This document shows, piece by piece, positions 43,002 to 53,139 of a DNA stretch of 64,000 bases; the stretch's first letter is position 1, and every line of letters begins with the position of its first letter. A program made the position numbers and the translations under genes. The stretch covers positions 65,669,018 through 65,733,017 of the forward strand of contig CM045763.1 in the NCBI GenBank assembly GCA_025200525.1, read 5' to 3'. The stretch comes from Camellia lanceoleosa (lineage: Eukaryota > Streptophyta > Magnoliopsida > Ericales > Theaceae). Below the pieces are notes generated by a model that ran no database searches, was not told the DNA's origin, and worked only from the letters and a program-made list of their open reading frames with translations.

Positions 43002-45058
43002 TCAAGCAAATAGGTCGTCCAGATTTGCATCCAGGTTAACTCGAGCTGCACCACTTAGTAGCCCGATTTCAGCGGGTAGCTCGGTCACATTTTCAACCGT
43101 ACTAGGCACCGGTGGCCCCACCTGAGCTGATTGAGCAGTTTGGAGACCGCGACCATTGTTGGCAGCGAGGGCGTTGTTTGGTTCTGGAGATGCCTCCTTT
43201 TCCTTCCCCACTTGGAGCAATTTCTGTTGAATGGCATTGGCGTAGTCCGTCATATAGCTCGGAATGAAGTGGAGATGAGGGTTCTGGAAGACCTTGGTTT
43301 CGTGGCCATAACCGAGCTGTGACAAAGCCGTCTTCCATCCGCATTTGAAGAATATTTCCTTTGTAGCCTCACATTGCAGGATGTAGGTGGCCTCCACTTC
43401 CTTATAGCCATGGTCTTCAGCATCGTCCGCGCTCTTCTTCGGCTCGGCGATCTCTGCATCCTTCTTTTTCTCGAGCTTGGCCAGCTCGCGCAGATATTTA
43501 TCTTTCTGCTCGGCCAAAGCCTTTTGCTTATCTGCATCAGCCGAGTTGACCAGTCCAGTGAGTCGGGCTATCTCAGTTTGTAGCTCGGCCGTTCTTTGTT
43601 TGTATTCCTCTAGTTTGGCCGTCTTAGCGTTGGCCTCTACCATGGCCAGTCGTGTGGTCTTACGCAGCTCTAACACACGCTTGTGAGCAACGTGATTCTT
43701 CTGCATGGCCTATAAAATGACAGATATCAATTATGATTAAAACCGTGCAGACAGATTTACAAACTGGAAAGACAAGCAAAGAAACTTACCAGCACCATCG
43801 ACTTTGTCGCCGAGCGGATGGCCTTCAGCTCGGTCAGATGATCATGATGCTCCATGTCGGCTGGCAAGCACACGTTCTTGGCGAGGTTGAAGGCGAGCGA
43901 GTGGTCTTTTTCAATGACCATTGAATATGTGCTTGTTATGGCTTGGTTCTTATAAGTCACTCTTGGTACCCACCTTGAAGGGCTAGCCCGGTCAGAACGC
44001 ACTGGTTCTGGGCTCGGCTAGGTGGATTGAGGAAGCACGGTATTATCTTCATCGACGAGGTGTTGTGGCTCAGTTGCAGATATGCGAGCGCGCTTGCTCG
44101 GCCGAGATGACGAGGCTCGAGCCATTGAAAGGGCCACCACTACCTTACTTGTTTGGCCGGCTTGTGGTACCTCGGCTTAAGTCGTCTCAGTAATCAATAC
44201 TCGGACAGCTTGGCGTTTGGCCATCTCTTGTTCTTCGGTTAGTGGAATGAGATTGATTTGGGGTAATATTGGATCTGGTTCTGGTGAAGGTTCCAGAAGG
44301 AAATCTGTCACCCTGGTCTTTCTCCTACTGTTGTATCTGTATGCCGGTTCAAAATTGAGTAGCTCGGCCCAACCACGATCGCGGTACTGAAGCGCGGCAC
44401 GAAGTGCGTCTAGATTGGGGTATTGGTACTGCGACTTTAGTTGGTTCAAGTCTGCATAAAGAAAAAGGAAACGGTTAGCACAGTGCAAAACTTATAAACA
44501 GTAAGAGTAAAGAACGCACAAGCTAAGCCGAGGTATTCATAACGCTACTCCTTTATTCCAGTTAATTCCATATCCCGATATTAAGGCTTCTTGGTCTTCA
44601 AAATTACCAAAAATCCAGAAAAAGTCGTCGTCATTCATGTCTTTGTCCGATGTGTTTTTAATTATTTTCTCTCGGCATGTTCTTATTCTTAAATAATATA
44701 CCCAGCCATCTTCATTTTAGCCTAGCGAGTATTGATAAAATAGCTCGGCTAAACCGAGGTTGAGGCTAAGCCGACGGTTTAGCTCGGCGATACCATTTAT
44801 TATTCTATATGAGTTTGTGGAGAGCTGAGTGGGGGAGAGTCTTGTTTGCCTGAGGAATTCGCAAAGGAGTGGCTGGAGTGGGAATCGGAGACCGGCTTCA
44901 ACAATGGATAGTACGGTAAATGGAACGAAACCTTGTTTTCCCGAAGGCGTGGTTTCTAGTTCGGCTAGGGAAAGATGGACGTCTTCTGGAATTTGGTAAT
45001 CCTTTCGGAACTCGGCTATGGCCCCTGGAGAGTTTACTAAAAATCGATATTTGCCCAT
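43002..45058 (-). pseudogene. TE-A antisense accessory gene: gypsy-type putative transposase domain plus coiled coil
   Basis: Three exons on the minus strand. Exon 1 runs from 45058 (ATG) to about 44540 and reads 'GFVPFTVLSIVEAGLRFPLQ', 'LSPTQLSTNSYRIINGI', then 'TSDKDMNDDDFFWIFG'. This is the layout of the plant 'putative gypsy-type transposon' family (PF04195 type). Exon 2, 44451-43790, starts after TTTATGCAG and ends before GTAAGTTTC. Exon 3, 43709-43002, starts after TTTTATAG and encodes an Ala/Lys/Glu-rich coiled coil (about 60 heptad-like residues), ending at a stop at 43002. Stops: 44717-44719, 44177-44179 and near 44018. Antisense ORFs of this family after pol are known in Tat elements such as Grande. 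The function is not established. Confidence 0.8.
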
Positions 45059-45639
45059 GTGGACTTAAATTATGTATAAATTAGCTCGAAGTACTAGCTC
45101 GGTGTTGAGATGACGTTGAGTATCTTGGTTGAGCGTGCAAAGGTGTGCCTGGCCAACCTAGTCAGAGTCTGCAAAGTGGAGATGAAAAGTGTTAAACCCA
45201 GATCATTGGACCGTGCTAAGTATAAAGGCAAAATAAATATAACCCTAGTTCGGCTACGTGGGGTGCGACCCGTTCTTAGTCCGATTGGAGCAAAAGTCTT
45301 TAGCTCGGCAAAATGTGAAAGAAGGTTCTTAGACCGGTTGTAACATAAGGCGAGGCTTGAAAATTTTAGTTCGGTTATTGGGTGAAGTTCCCTAGTTCAG
45401 TTGTGTTTAAGCCTAGAGTTGCCTAAACAGGTTTTTAGCTCGGTTACAGCACTATTCTAGATTCAAACTTCATGTTTTCTGAATCCAAACGTTGTGTTCT
45501 CGAGCTCGAGCATAAGGTTTGGGGTTTATAGCATTTGCTCAGTACTATGGTGGATATCTAGCGTATATAACCACGTGTATGTGGGGGATTGAATATCAAA
45601 AATGAAGAAATAGTTGAAAACGAACAGCATAAAGAAGTG

Positions 45640-45800
45640 TTAGCAAACTTACGAGTGTGAAGTCGCGAAGGAACAGTAGCCAATAGAGATGACGGCGTGA
45701 GTATGGAGCTTCGAATGCACAAGTTCTCACAAGGCAAAAGAAAGAAGATGAATAGTAGGAGTGTTTTTAAAAAATAAGGGTTTTTTTGTATAAAGCATAT
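45640..45800 (-). promoter_or_regulatory. Promoter and first non-coding exon of the TE-A antisense gene
   Basis: Minus strand: GCTTTATACA at 45795-45786 as a TATA candidate, then a pyrimidine-rich leader-like stretch and a strong donor CACTC|GTAAGTTTGC with GT at 45652-45651. An acceptor such as 'ataatttaag' lies just before the ATG at 45058. The gene would thus start in the internal region rather than in the LTR. Inference from signals only. Confidence 0.5.
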
Positions 45801-46038
45801 GAAATGGGTGGGACTGTCCAAATTTTCGGAGTACGAGGGCGGCGGTGACAGTTGTACTTGACTAGTGGGAGCCAGCCACGTGTTCAGACGAATAGGAAAT
45901 GATTCAGATGTACAGAGTGAAAGGACATTTATGAACCAGACTAATCGGTAGCTCGGTAGGGGGTGACCTCGGTTGGCTTGAATGTTTTTAGCTCGGCTAG
46001 AGAAGAGTAATCCCAAATCATGCGCTGCAGATGGAATT

Positions 46039-46048
46039 AAGGGGCAAT
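46039..46048 (+). other. TE-A polypurine tract
   Basis: AAGGGGCAAT directly before the 3' LTR start TGAGAGGG at 46049. Confidence 0.75.
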
Positions 46049-47514
46049 TGAGAGGGAGATTTTGTGAGTCGGAGCCAAACCGTGGTCCAGGAATAGTGAT
46101 GGACCGAGCTATGGGCTGAGTAAGGTCCAAAGTAGGAGTGGGCAACGGTTTATCCGATCCGTAAAAACCGCCCAACCCGCATTCAAATGGGCGGTTTCGC
46201 AAATACAATGCGGGCGGATGCGATTTGAAATATGGTATGTTTGCGGGTTGCGAGTTTAACCCGCACCCGCAAGAAACCGCCCACACTTTTATTTATTTAT
46301 TTATTTATTTTATCTTAACCGTTGATTTCATTCCTATATCCCATCTAGATGTTTTTGCCCAAAACAAAACACCCTTTATTCTTTGAACTTACTCTAGCAT
46401 TACATTTGTTAATCGTATTATATCAACTGAAACTGAATAAATACTGATTATATTATTGTTGTTACATAACTTAATTTTAAATTCCTTAATGAATATGAAG
46501 TTGTAGTTTAGTTTTTTCAAATTTATGCTTGTGTTAGTTTATGATTTGATTTAAGATTTTGAATGATTTATTTGTGTTATGGATTGATTTTGTTGTGTTT
46601 TTAATTTTATAAGTTTTAATTCATTAATTATTAATGTTGGAGCATTTTAGAAAATGGGAAAAAAATGGCCCAAAATAAATATTTATAAAATGAGAAAAAA
46701 ATAAGGCTCAAAAATAAAATTTTGAAATCCGCACAAACCGCAAACCACATTGCGGGTGGTTACGGGTTGTCTTTTTACCAAACCGCATAGATGCGGGCGA
46801 GTCCAAACCGATCCGCAAACCGTCCAAATTCGAACCGCGAACACCCCTAGTCCAAAGTATAAGAATTAGCTGGGTTGTGGGCCGATGAGATTGGGTTCTG
46901 TGACCTAGATCCCACTTCTGTTATCCCGGTCAGAGGCAGTTGTAGATTAGCTCGGTCTCGGTGGTAACCAACCGAGGTATAGGTACCGAGCTAAGCGTTA
47001 CACATAGAAGCACCGAGCTATGTATGTCGAAGTTCATGGGTTAGCTCGGTCGTACTGAGGTTTTACCGCGGTATAACCATCTCCCTTAAGTAAAGAGTGG
47101 GAAGGGTGTAGAAAGATGAGCATTACCTTTCTAATTCCTAGGAGGACTCTGCTAAGGAGAGTAGAGTCTCACTAGGATTGTGCAAATCATCTCACTTGGT
47201 TAGTAATAAGTAAGGTGAGTGATTCCTATGAGGATTCTTATGAGGAAGAGTTGGAATCCTACTAGGAGTGTGCCAAGCGGAATCTATAAAAGCTCATAGC
47301 AGGACCTCTGTACAGGTATCACAACTTTGATTCTCGAATACACAGAGCTTTTGTCTATTTGTCTATTTTGCTAACTTAGGCATCGGAGGGATATCCGGCA
47401 CACACCTGTCAGCTAGCTCACGTTTGTGTTTCCAAGGAGTAAAGCAACGACGTTTGGAGGAAACGCAAACTTGATCAACAGGATTATACGAGAATATTAT
47501 TGCGTGCTCATACA
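46049..47514 (+). repeat. TE-A 3' LTR, interrupted by a MITE
   Basis: 1466 bp in total. Removing the MITE (46133-46849) and one copy of its octamer gives 741 bp, exactly the 5' LTR length. Ends CTCATACA and is followed by the duplication GTAAG (47515-47519). TATA box at 47285-47292. Confidence 0.95.
46133..46849. mobile_element. Non-autonomous hAT element, 717 bp, perfect 8-bp duplication
   Basis: Starts TAGGAGTGGGCAACGG and ends CGCGAACACCCCTA (inverse TAGGGGTGTTCGCGG). Flanked by identical GTCCAAAG at 46125-46132 and 46850-46857; TE-A's 5' LTR has a single uninterrupted GTCCAAAG at the same place. Both subterminal regions are rich in CCGC/GCGG and the middle is AT-rich. No transposase. Inserted after TE-A. 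Confidence 0.95.
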
Positions 47515-47519
47515 GTAAG

Positions 47520-48000
47520 TGAATGCCATAGTACTTGCTCAAGAAAGACACAAGCCAAACACGTATGATTTGTTAACTCAACAAGAAATTATCCACTACT
47601 TTTAGAACAAGTAGGTGAGTTGTTTTAAACTTACATTCTATTTATTTGGGTGAAAAATATTTTTTATATAAAAAGTTCAAAAAATATCTTTAGAAAAAAA
47701 ATATTTTTCTATGTTTGGTGGTGGTGGGACAAAGGTGGAAGTGGAGGCGGAGGTGGTATTATGGTAACAGTGATGATTGCGATAGTGATGGTGGCATTGG
47801 GCATGATGATGGGTGGAGGTGAGAGTGGCAAATTGACAATAATAGCATAATGACATTAATAATACTTTAATCTGAAAAATAATTTCTGTCTTTTAAAAGT
47901 GTATACTCAAATTAGAGCCAAAATTGGCACATAAAGCTATGATGAAAATAGTGTTCAACTTGGCATTAGCAGATTGACTTCGAAAGATCCATATCTGATT
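47520..48000. other. Host-like AT-rich DNA, no gene
   Basis: The sequence that received TE-A. A Gly/Met-rich short ORF (47650-47850) comes from GGTGG/GATGG-type simple sequence. Nothing else is supported. Confidence 0.4.
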
Positions 48001-48005
48001 AGGAA

Positions 48006-48264
48006 TGTTAGCCAAATGTATAGAGGGAGAAGAAAGAGAGAAAATTGTATTGATGACTAGAATACTTGATTACAAGAGGGATTGATTACTTGATGATTCG
48101 ATGCAATAATAGTGGTAACATAACTATATATACACATTACAAGAGTGATAAGACAAAAGAGAGAGAAAAGATGAAGTCAAGATATGTGAGCAGGAGGAGG
48201 CTCAATGAGGTGGCTTTCGGTGGCTTAACTTGTACACCTTCAGTTCACACTAGATATGCTAACA
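48006..48264 (-). repeat. TE-C 3' LTR
   Basis: 259 bp. Ends TGTTAGC and GCTAACA in mutual inversion and adjoins the 10-base C run (48265-48274 region) that is the polypurine tract on the element's sense strand. Confidence 0.9.
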
Positions 48265-48414
48265 CCCCCCCCCCCTAAAACCCAAGTAGGGATACCAACT
48301 TGAGTTTGGAGAGAGAAACTAAAAAACATGAAATAAAACTAAAAATAAAATAAAACATGATAAATTTGAAGCAAATAGGTTGCAAAGTCCGAATGGAAGC
48401 GCAAGGGCGCTTGA

Positions 48415-49049
48415 CAGGGGCGGAGGGAGAATGTGACCAAGGGGGTCACGTGCCCCCCTTGGATTTTGGGATTTTTTTTTTTTTTTTGCAAACATAAAAA
48501 AAAATTAAATAAAAAATTACAAAAATATTATTAGAGTGAAATGTCAATGACATTTTAAAAATTATGAAAACAATAATGGTTATTTTGATTGAAAATGAAG
48601 TGACTATTATAAATAAACCATATTAGCTATGAAAATTTTTGAATGTAACGACGATGTCATTATTAGTGATATGCAAGTATAAGTAATCTCACTATAAAGA
48701 TATGAAATTTGTTAGATTGTTAGTTACATTTGACATGTAAGGTTTACTATTTATACATTTATTTATCATTAGTCGGTGATGTTACATACTAGTGATGACA
48801 TGGTATTACCATTATATTGAATTTTGAATCAAATTTTGTATCAAAAAATAATTTATCATTATATAATTTATTTTAAGGCTTATATCCATATTTTTTTTTG
48901 TATTGTCTATGATACACTAGTTACAAATAATATTTTTTTTCTTGATGTTTCCTGAAATCAATCGTTAAATATTTACGTGAAATATTTTTATAAAATTTAT
49001 TATAATTAGTAAGTGCCCCCTCTAAATTAATTTTCTAGCTCCGCCACTG
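48415..49049. mobile_element. hAT MITE, 635 bp, perfect 8-bp duplication
   Basis: Ends CAGGGGCGGAGG...CTCCGCCACTG, the common plant hAT-type terminus. Identical octamers GCGCTTGA lie at 48407-48414 and 49050-49057. Subterminal 'gggggtcacgtgcccccc' on the left and 'aagtgccccctc' on the right; AT-rich centre; non-coding. Nested in TE-C. Confidence 0.95.
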
Positions 49050-49094
49050 GCGCTTGAAATAGAACAGAGGCAGGAGTTAATACCGAAAGACAGT

Positions 49095-49405
49095 TTATAG
49101 TCGTGCCGGACCGTTATAGAAACTAACCAAAATCAATGTTGGAGCAGTGTAAAGGGTCATGCCGGACCGATGTAGAGACTAGCCGGAATCAATGTCAGGA
49201 CAGTTTAAAGGGTCATGCTGGACCAATGTAAAGACTAACCATAATCAATGTCGGGACAATTTAAATGGGTCATCCCAGACCGTTGTAGAAGACTAACCGG
49301 AATCAATGTCGGGACAGTTTAAAGGGTCATGCCAAATCTTTGTAGAAGACTTACTGGAATCAATGTTGGGACGGTTTAAAGGGTCATGGCGGACCAATGT
49401 ATTGG
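49095..49405. repeat. 57-bp tandem repeat in TE-C, about 5-6 copies
   Basis: 'gggtcatgccggaccgatgtagagacta' then 'ccggaatcaatgtcgggacagtttaaa' recurs with landmarks at 49154, 49210, 49267, 49324 and 49381 (56-57 bp). Non-coding. Confidence 0.85.
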
Positions 49406-50130
49406 TGGTGCGATAGGGAGCGCAACTTGAGTGATGTGCCAAGGGACGACTTGGGTTGTGCTCTAGGAGGCGATTTAAGTGGGACTTGGGTGGTTCACAT
49501 GGTACATCACCATGCTTACCATGATATATATATATATATAATATCCCCTCTCAAACTCAAATAAGTTTAAAGATAGAAACCTATTTGAGATTGAAACAAA
49601 GTGATTGACAAAGTGGAGCGGAATGGCTCAACACAGAGTGGAGATGTTCTAAAAATTATATAAAAAATGATAGAATGGTTTTTTTTTTTTTTTTTGGTTA
49701 ATGAAGAGTGGCTGAAGATGGGGACAACTCATTTTATTAAAGTATAGAATAAATTAATTAATTAAAAAAAATTTATATAAATTTGTCAAAAAAAAAATGA
49801 AAGGCATAGGTGTTGGAATAAAAAAAATATATGAAAAAGGAAAATGATAAATACATAAATACGAAGAAGAAAAGGAAAAATAATTTGTCAAAAGGCTGAG
49901 GGACATGCCCATGTGGGTGTCATGATAATGAAAGGACAAAAGAAAAAAATAAAAGAAAATTCAAAAGTTAGTGGAGATAGGTTGGTTGATTATCAGTGGA
50001 AAGAATAAAAGATGCCAAAGAAAAAAGAAATAATAATAATAATAATGGTTATTGAAAAAATAAATATTTTAAATAAGAGGAAGAGATGTGTTTAAGTAGA
50101 GAAATGAATCCAAGGGAGAGAGAATGGCCT
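49406..50130. other. TE-C interior, no gene
   Basis: AT-rich with a TA run (49525-49540) and poly-T (49680-49695). No gag, protease, RT or integrase motif in any frame. Confidence 0.5.
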
Positions 50131-50494
50131 CGTTTGGGAAGTGGTTATTTTAGTAGGCTATTTGGCTTTTTGGCTATTTTAGTAGGCTATTTTAGTTTTG
50201 TGTTTGGGAAGATGAGATGAATTTTTAGTTGAGTTATTATATTGGAAAGTATGTTGAAATAATGTTTAAATTTAAAATGACAAATTTATCCTTAACTTTT
50301 TATTTTTTAAATTGATATAAAGGGGAAAAATGGTAATTTTGCCGTTGATGTACCAATTTCGGCTGTGATCCAGCGCAGAGCCTATTTTCTTTTTCTTTTC
50401 TTTTTTTTTTTTTGAAAAGCTATGAACAGGGCCGACTTTTTTGCTTATTTCTCATTTTAGGCTATATTAGCCTCACACCCCTCTTCCCAAACAA
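50131..50494. mobile_element. MITE with CGTTTGGGAAG ends
   Basis: Left end CGTTTGGGAAGTGG and right end CTCTTCCCAAACAACG are imperfect inverses. Interior 'ctattttagtaggctattttag' and AT-rich DNA. Related to the MITE at 10334-10551. No clear target duplication. Nested in TE-C. Confidence 0.6.
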
Positions 50495-50509
50495 CGTCAA
50501 TGAGTAAAA

Positions 50510-50770
50510 ACTCATCAAGGGTGAAGCAGTCAGTAAGAAGGCGACGAAGAAGGGTTGTAACTGCCGACAACGTGATGACCGGAGTGACCAAGAAAAAAGT
50601 TGATAAAGGCCGGAAAAAGCCATGTGCTAGTACACGAGCAAGGAGAGCAAGAACGCTACATTGTAGACAAAAAAGTGACACCCATGATGGAGTGAAGAGG
50701 GCCAGTAAAAAGGCGGCGGAAAAAAAGTAGAACTGCCGACATGATGGCCGGAGTGGTTGAGCAAGCATTA
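50510..50770. repeat. Diverged tandem duplication, period about 172 bp, in the TE-C 5' region
   Basis: 'ggtgaagcagtcagtaagaa'...'aactgccgacaacgtgatgaccgg' near 50518 is repeated near 50690 as 'gtgaagagggccagtaaaaa'...'aactgccgacatgatggccgg'. It lies just inside TE-C's PBS and keeps small ORFs open on both strands. No gag similarity was recognised. Confidence 0.6.
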
Positions 50771-51068
50771 GCAAAGAAGAATGCAGCGATGGCCGGAAGG
50801 AAGCCTAAATAATGACTGGAGCTAAGGTATGTGCTCAACAGTGCTTGCGGTCGAGGTTAGCCAAGAGATGTTAGTGATGGCCGGAGCCAATGGGTTTGTG
50901 GGTAGTGATGTAAGATGGCGATACTAAAAGGAAAATGTCGCAACATAATAGGTTGAGACAAAAACAAAAGGTATGTCTCGAAACTCCAGCGGGCAGCGTA
51001 GGTAAGGTAGCCGACCGGCTACCTGCGGGTGAGAAAATACACGTCTAAATCTTATAGATCTAATACCA

Positions 51069-51331
51069 TGGTAGACAATGTATAAAGGGAGACGAAAGAG
51101 AGAAGATTGTATTAATGACTAGAACACTTGATTACAAGAGAGATTGATTACTTGATGATTTGATACAACAATGGTGGTAACAAAACTACATATATACACA
51201 TTACAAGAGGGATAAGACAAAAGAGAGGGAGTAGATGAAGTCAAGATATGTGAGCGGAAGGAGGCTCGAGGAGGTGGCTTGTCGTGGTGGCTTGACTTGT
51301 ACACTTTCAGTTCACACTAGATATGCTAACA
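51069..51331 (-). repeat. TE-C 5' LTR
   Basis: 263 bp. On the minus strand it runs TGTTAGCATATC...CTACCA, then directly the PBS TGGTATTAGATC (about 51068-51057). Contains the same 'cttgattacaagag' block as the 3' LTR. Confidence 0.9.
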
Positions 51332-52014
51332 AGGAATATTGGCCCATGATTAACGTTAGATTTTGGCCAAATTTCTTTGTTTAGGCCTTCGTTGAGGCAA
51401 ATTCCATCTAGTAAATTATGTTATTAATGTTGTTTCTAGTATCCACATTTAAGTTATTTTTAAAATTTTATGTATTTGTTTTTTATCTAACAAAATAGTA
51501 ATTTTTTTTTGTTGGGAGATGAATTCTCTTTTAGTATATAAATAGCTTTGTAAATTAAGTCTAGAGTTTATGAGTTATTGGTGATTAATAATATTGAAAA
51601 GAGAGTTTCAATCTTTGTGTTTGTTTGTGATTTTTTTTTTTTTTTCGGATCTTTGTGATTTGTTTTTGTTGATCAACTCATGTTTCTACATGCTTTCATG
51701 CATCATAATCTTTCTTATAAATAAACAAGCCAAGCTTCAAAAATATATGATATATGAGCATCTCCAATGAAACTGTTAAACGAGCTGCCAAAACTATAAT
51801 TTGGCAAGAATGACAAAAAAAATGGTCTCCAATGACTTGCTATTCTTCTTACCAAATATTGCAGATGCTATTTCTATTCTCAAATTTGGCAGGTCGAATA
51901 GCAGGTGCCAAATATGTCACATCATCGAATATTACCAGATTTTTGGCTCCAAATTATGTTGAAAAAACAGAATTCATTCACTAGAAAAATCTCCCAAATT
52001 TGATTTCATTCACT

Positions 52015-52270
52015 AGTTCCACAAATTTCATAAACAAAGAGAATCACAAATTTCATAAACAAACAGAATCACAAATTTCAGTTCCACAAATTTCATAAAC
52101 AAACAAAATCACAAATTTCAGTTCCACAAACAAAATTCAATTTAATAATGATCATTCAAGAACTAGTTCCACAAATTTGACAAATTCACAAATTTCACAA
52201 ATAGCATAATCAATTTAGAACAAATCACAAATTTCAAAATCAATTTACAACAAATCAAACCCAAATTTCA
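52015..52270. repeat. Short direct repeats CACAAATTTCATAAACAAA
   Basis: '(c)acaaatttca(taaacaaacagaat)' recurs at least six times with irregular spacing inside the left part of the Harbinger-like element. Non-coding. Confidence 0.7.
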
Positions 52271-53139
52271 CAAATTTATATAAATTTCAAAAACGAATTT
52301 AGAAGATAAATACTTGGATTCTAGCATGATTGATAAACTTGTTCTTCATCTCAACCTCCATCAACCTCTAGGGTTGCTTCTTCATTGACTTGTAGGGCTT
52401 GTTCCCAGACCAATCGAGCTCCATCAAAGTCCAAACAGTGGTGTTCAGTCAAACACTGGAGTCCCATTGAACTCGGAGATCTGTGATCGATGATCGACAC
52501 TGGTGGTGGTGATACAAATCACAAAGAAAAAGAAAAGCAGAAACAGAGAGAGACAGAGAAGATTGGTTTTGGCGATCACGTCTGGTGGTGGTAATGATGA
52601 AAATAAAGATAGAGAGAAAGGGGTTTCTAATGAAGAATGTGAGAAAGGGGAGGTCATGGCTGCTGTGGATGAAGATGGAACACCAGAGAAAAAGACAGAG
52701 AGAGAGATGTTCTCATCTGAGCTAACTGGTTTGATGAGTGCAAGAGAGAAAGGACTTTTCTTTTGAGATAGGCATAGATCATTCTAGAGCTCTCATCTCA
52801 GCTGTTGGATTGTTATTTAATCGACAACTGAGATCTTGTTCATTAATCAACGGCTGAGATCGCCAGCAATTGTACTATTTTGTTCATTAAAAAAATAATA
52901 AATAAATTGTAAAACATAAGCACAACAACTATAAATAAATGACCATATTTTTTAAAATTTTCAATGACCATATTTTGAAAAAAAGGGTAATATTTTGTTA
53001 TTCTATAAATACAAACTCTTAATCTTAATTTCATTTCACCGCAAGTCTCAAAAATTATATTTTTCTTTTTTTGTTCTCTTTTTCTCAATTTCATTTCACA
53101 ACAAACCTTCCAAATTACATTTTTATTTATAGTTTTTTC
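52271..53139. other. Harbinger-like element interior, no supported gene
   Basis: Contains a leader-like stretch (52310-52440) and an Arg/Lys/Glu-rich small ORF (52503-52766) from purine-rich DNA, plus a short direct repeat 'caac(t/g)gctgagatc' (about 52795-52862). No domain recognised. Confidence 0.4.

Larger units (their letters stand above)
10835..47514 (+). mobile_element. TE-A: outer Tat-lineage Ty3/gypsy retrotransposon
   Basis: A complete LTR retrotransposon by structure: TG...CA LTRs at 10835-11575 and 46049-47514, a PBS directly after the first, a purine-rich tract before the second, and a perfect 5-bp target duplication GTAAG (10830-10834 and 47515-47519). Domain order is gag, protease, RT, RNase H, second RNase H, integrase, tandem repeats, antisense accessory gene. 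A second RNase H and an antisense gene after pol are known traits of Tat-lineage gypsy elements. Removing the 24.4-kb TE-B insertion, its duplication and the MITE in the 3' LTR leaves about 11.5 kb. Many stops and frameshifts make it non-autonomous now. Confidence 0.95.
48006..51331 (-). mobile_element. TE-C: non-autonomous copia-like LTR element
   Basis: LTRs at 48006-48264 (3' LTR of the minus-strand element) and 51069-51331 (5' LTR) are about 85-90 percent identical, with termini TGTTAGC...GCTAACA. The flanks are identical: AGGAA at 48001-48005 and 51332-51336. On the minus strand the 5' LTR is immediately followed by TGGTATTAGATC, close to the initiator-Met tRNA PBS TGGTATCAGAGC. The 3' LTR is preceded by TTTTAGGGGGGGGGG, an extreme polypurine tract. 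The 2.8-kb interior contains two MITEs, tandem repeats and no gag or pol. Confidence 0.92.

Noticed and set aside
50457..50838. Hydrophobic minus-strand ORFs resembling membrane proteins
   Set aside because: They come from the duplicated purine/pyrimidine-skewed TE-C leader. No conserved motif, and overlapping ORFs exist on the other strand.
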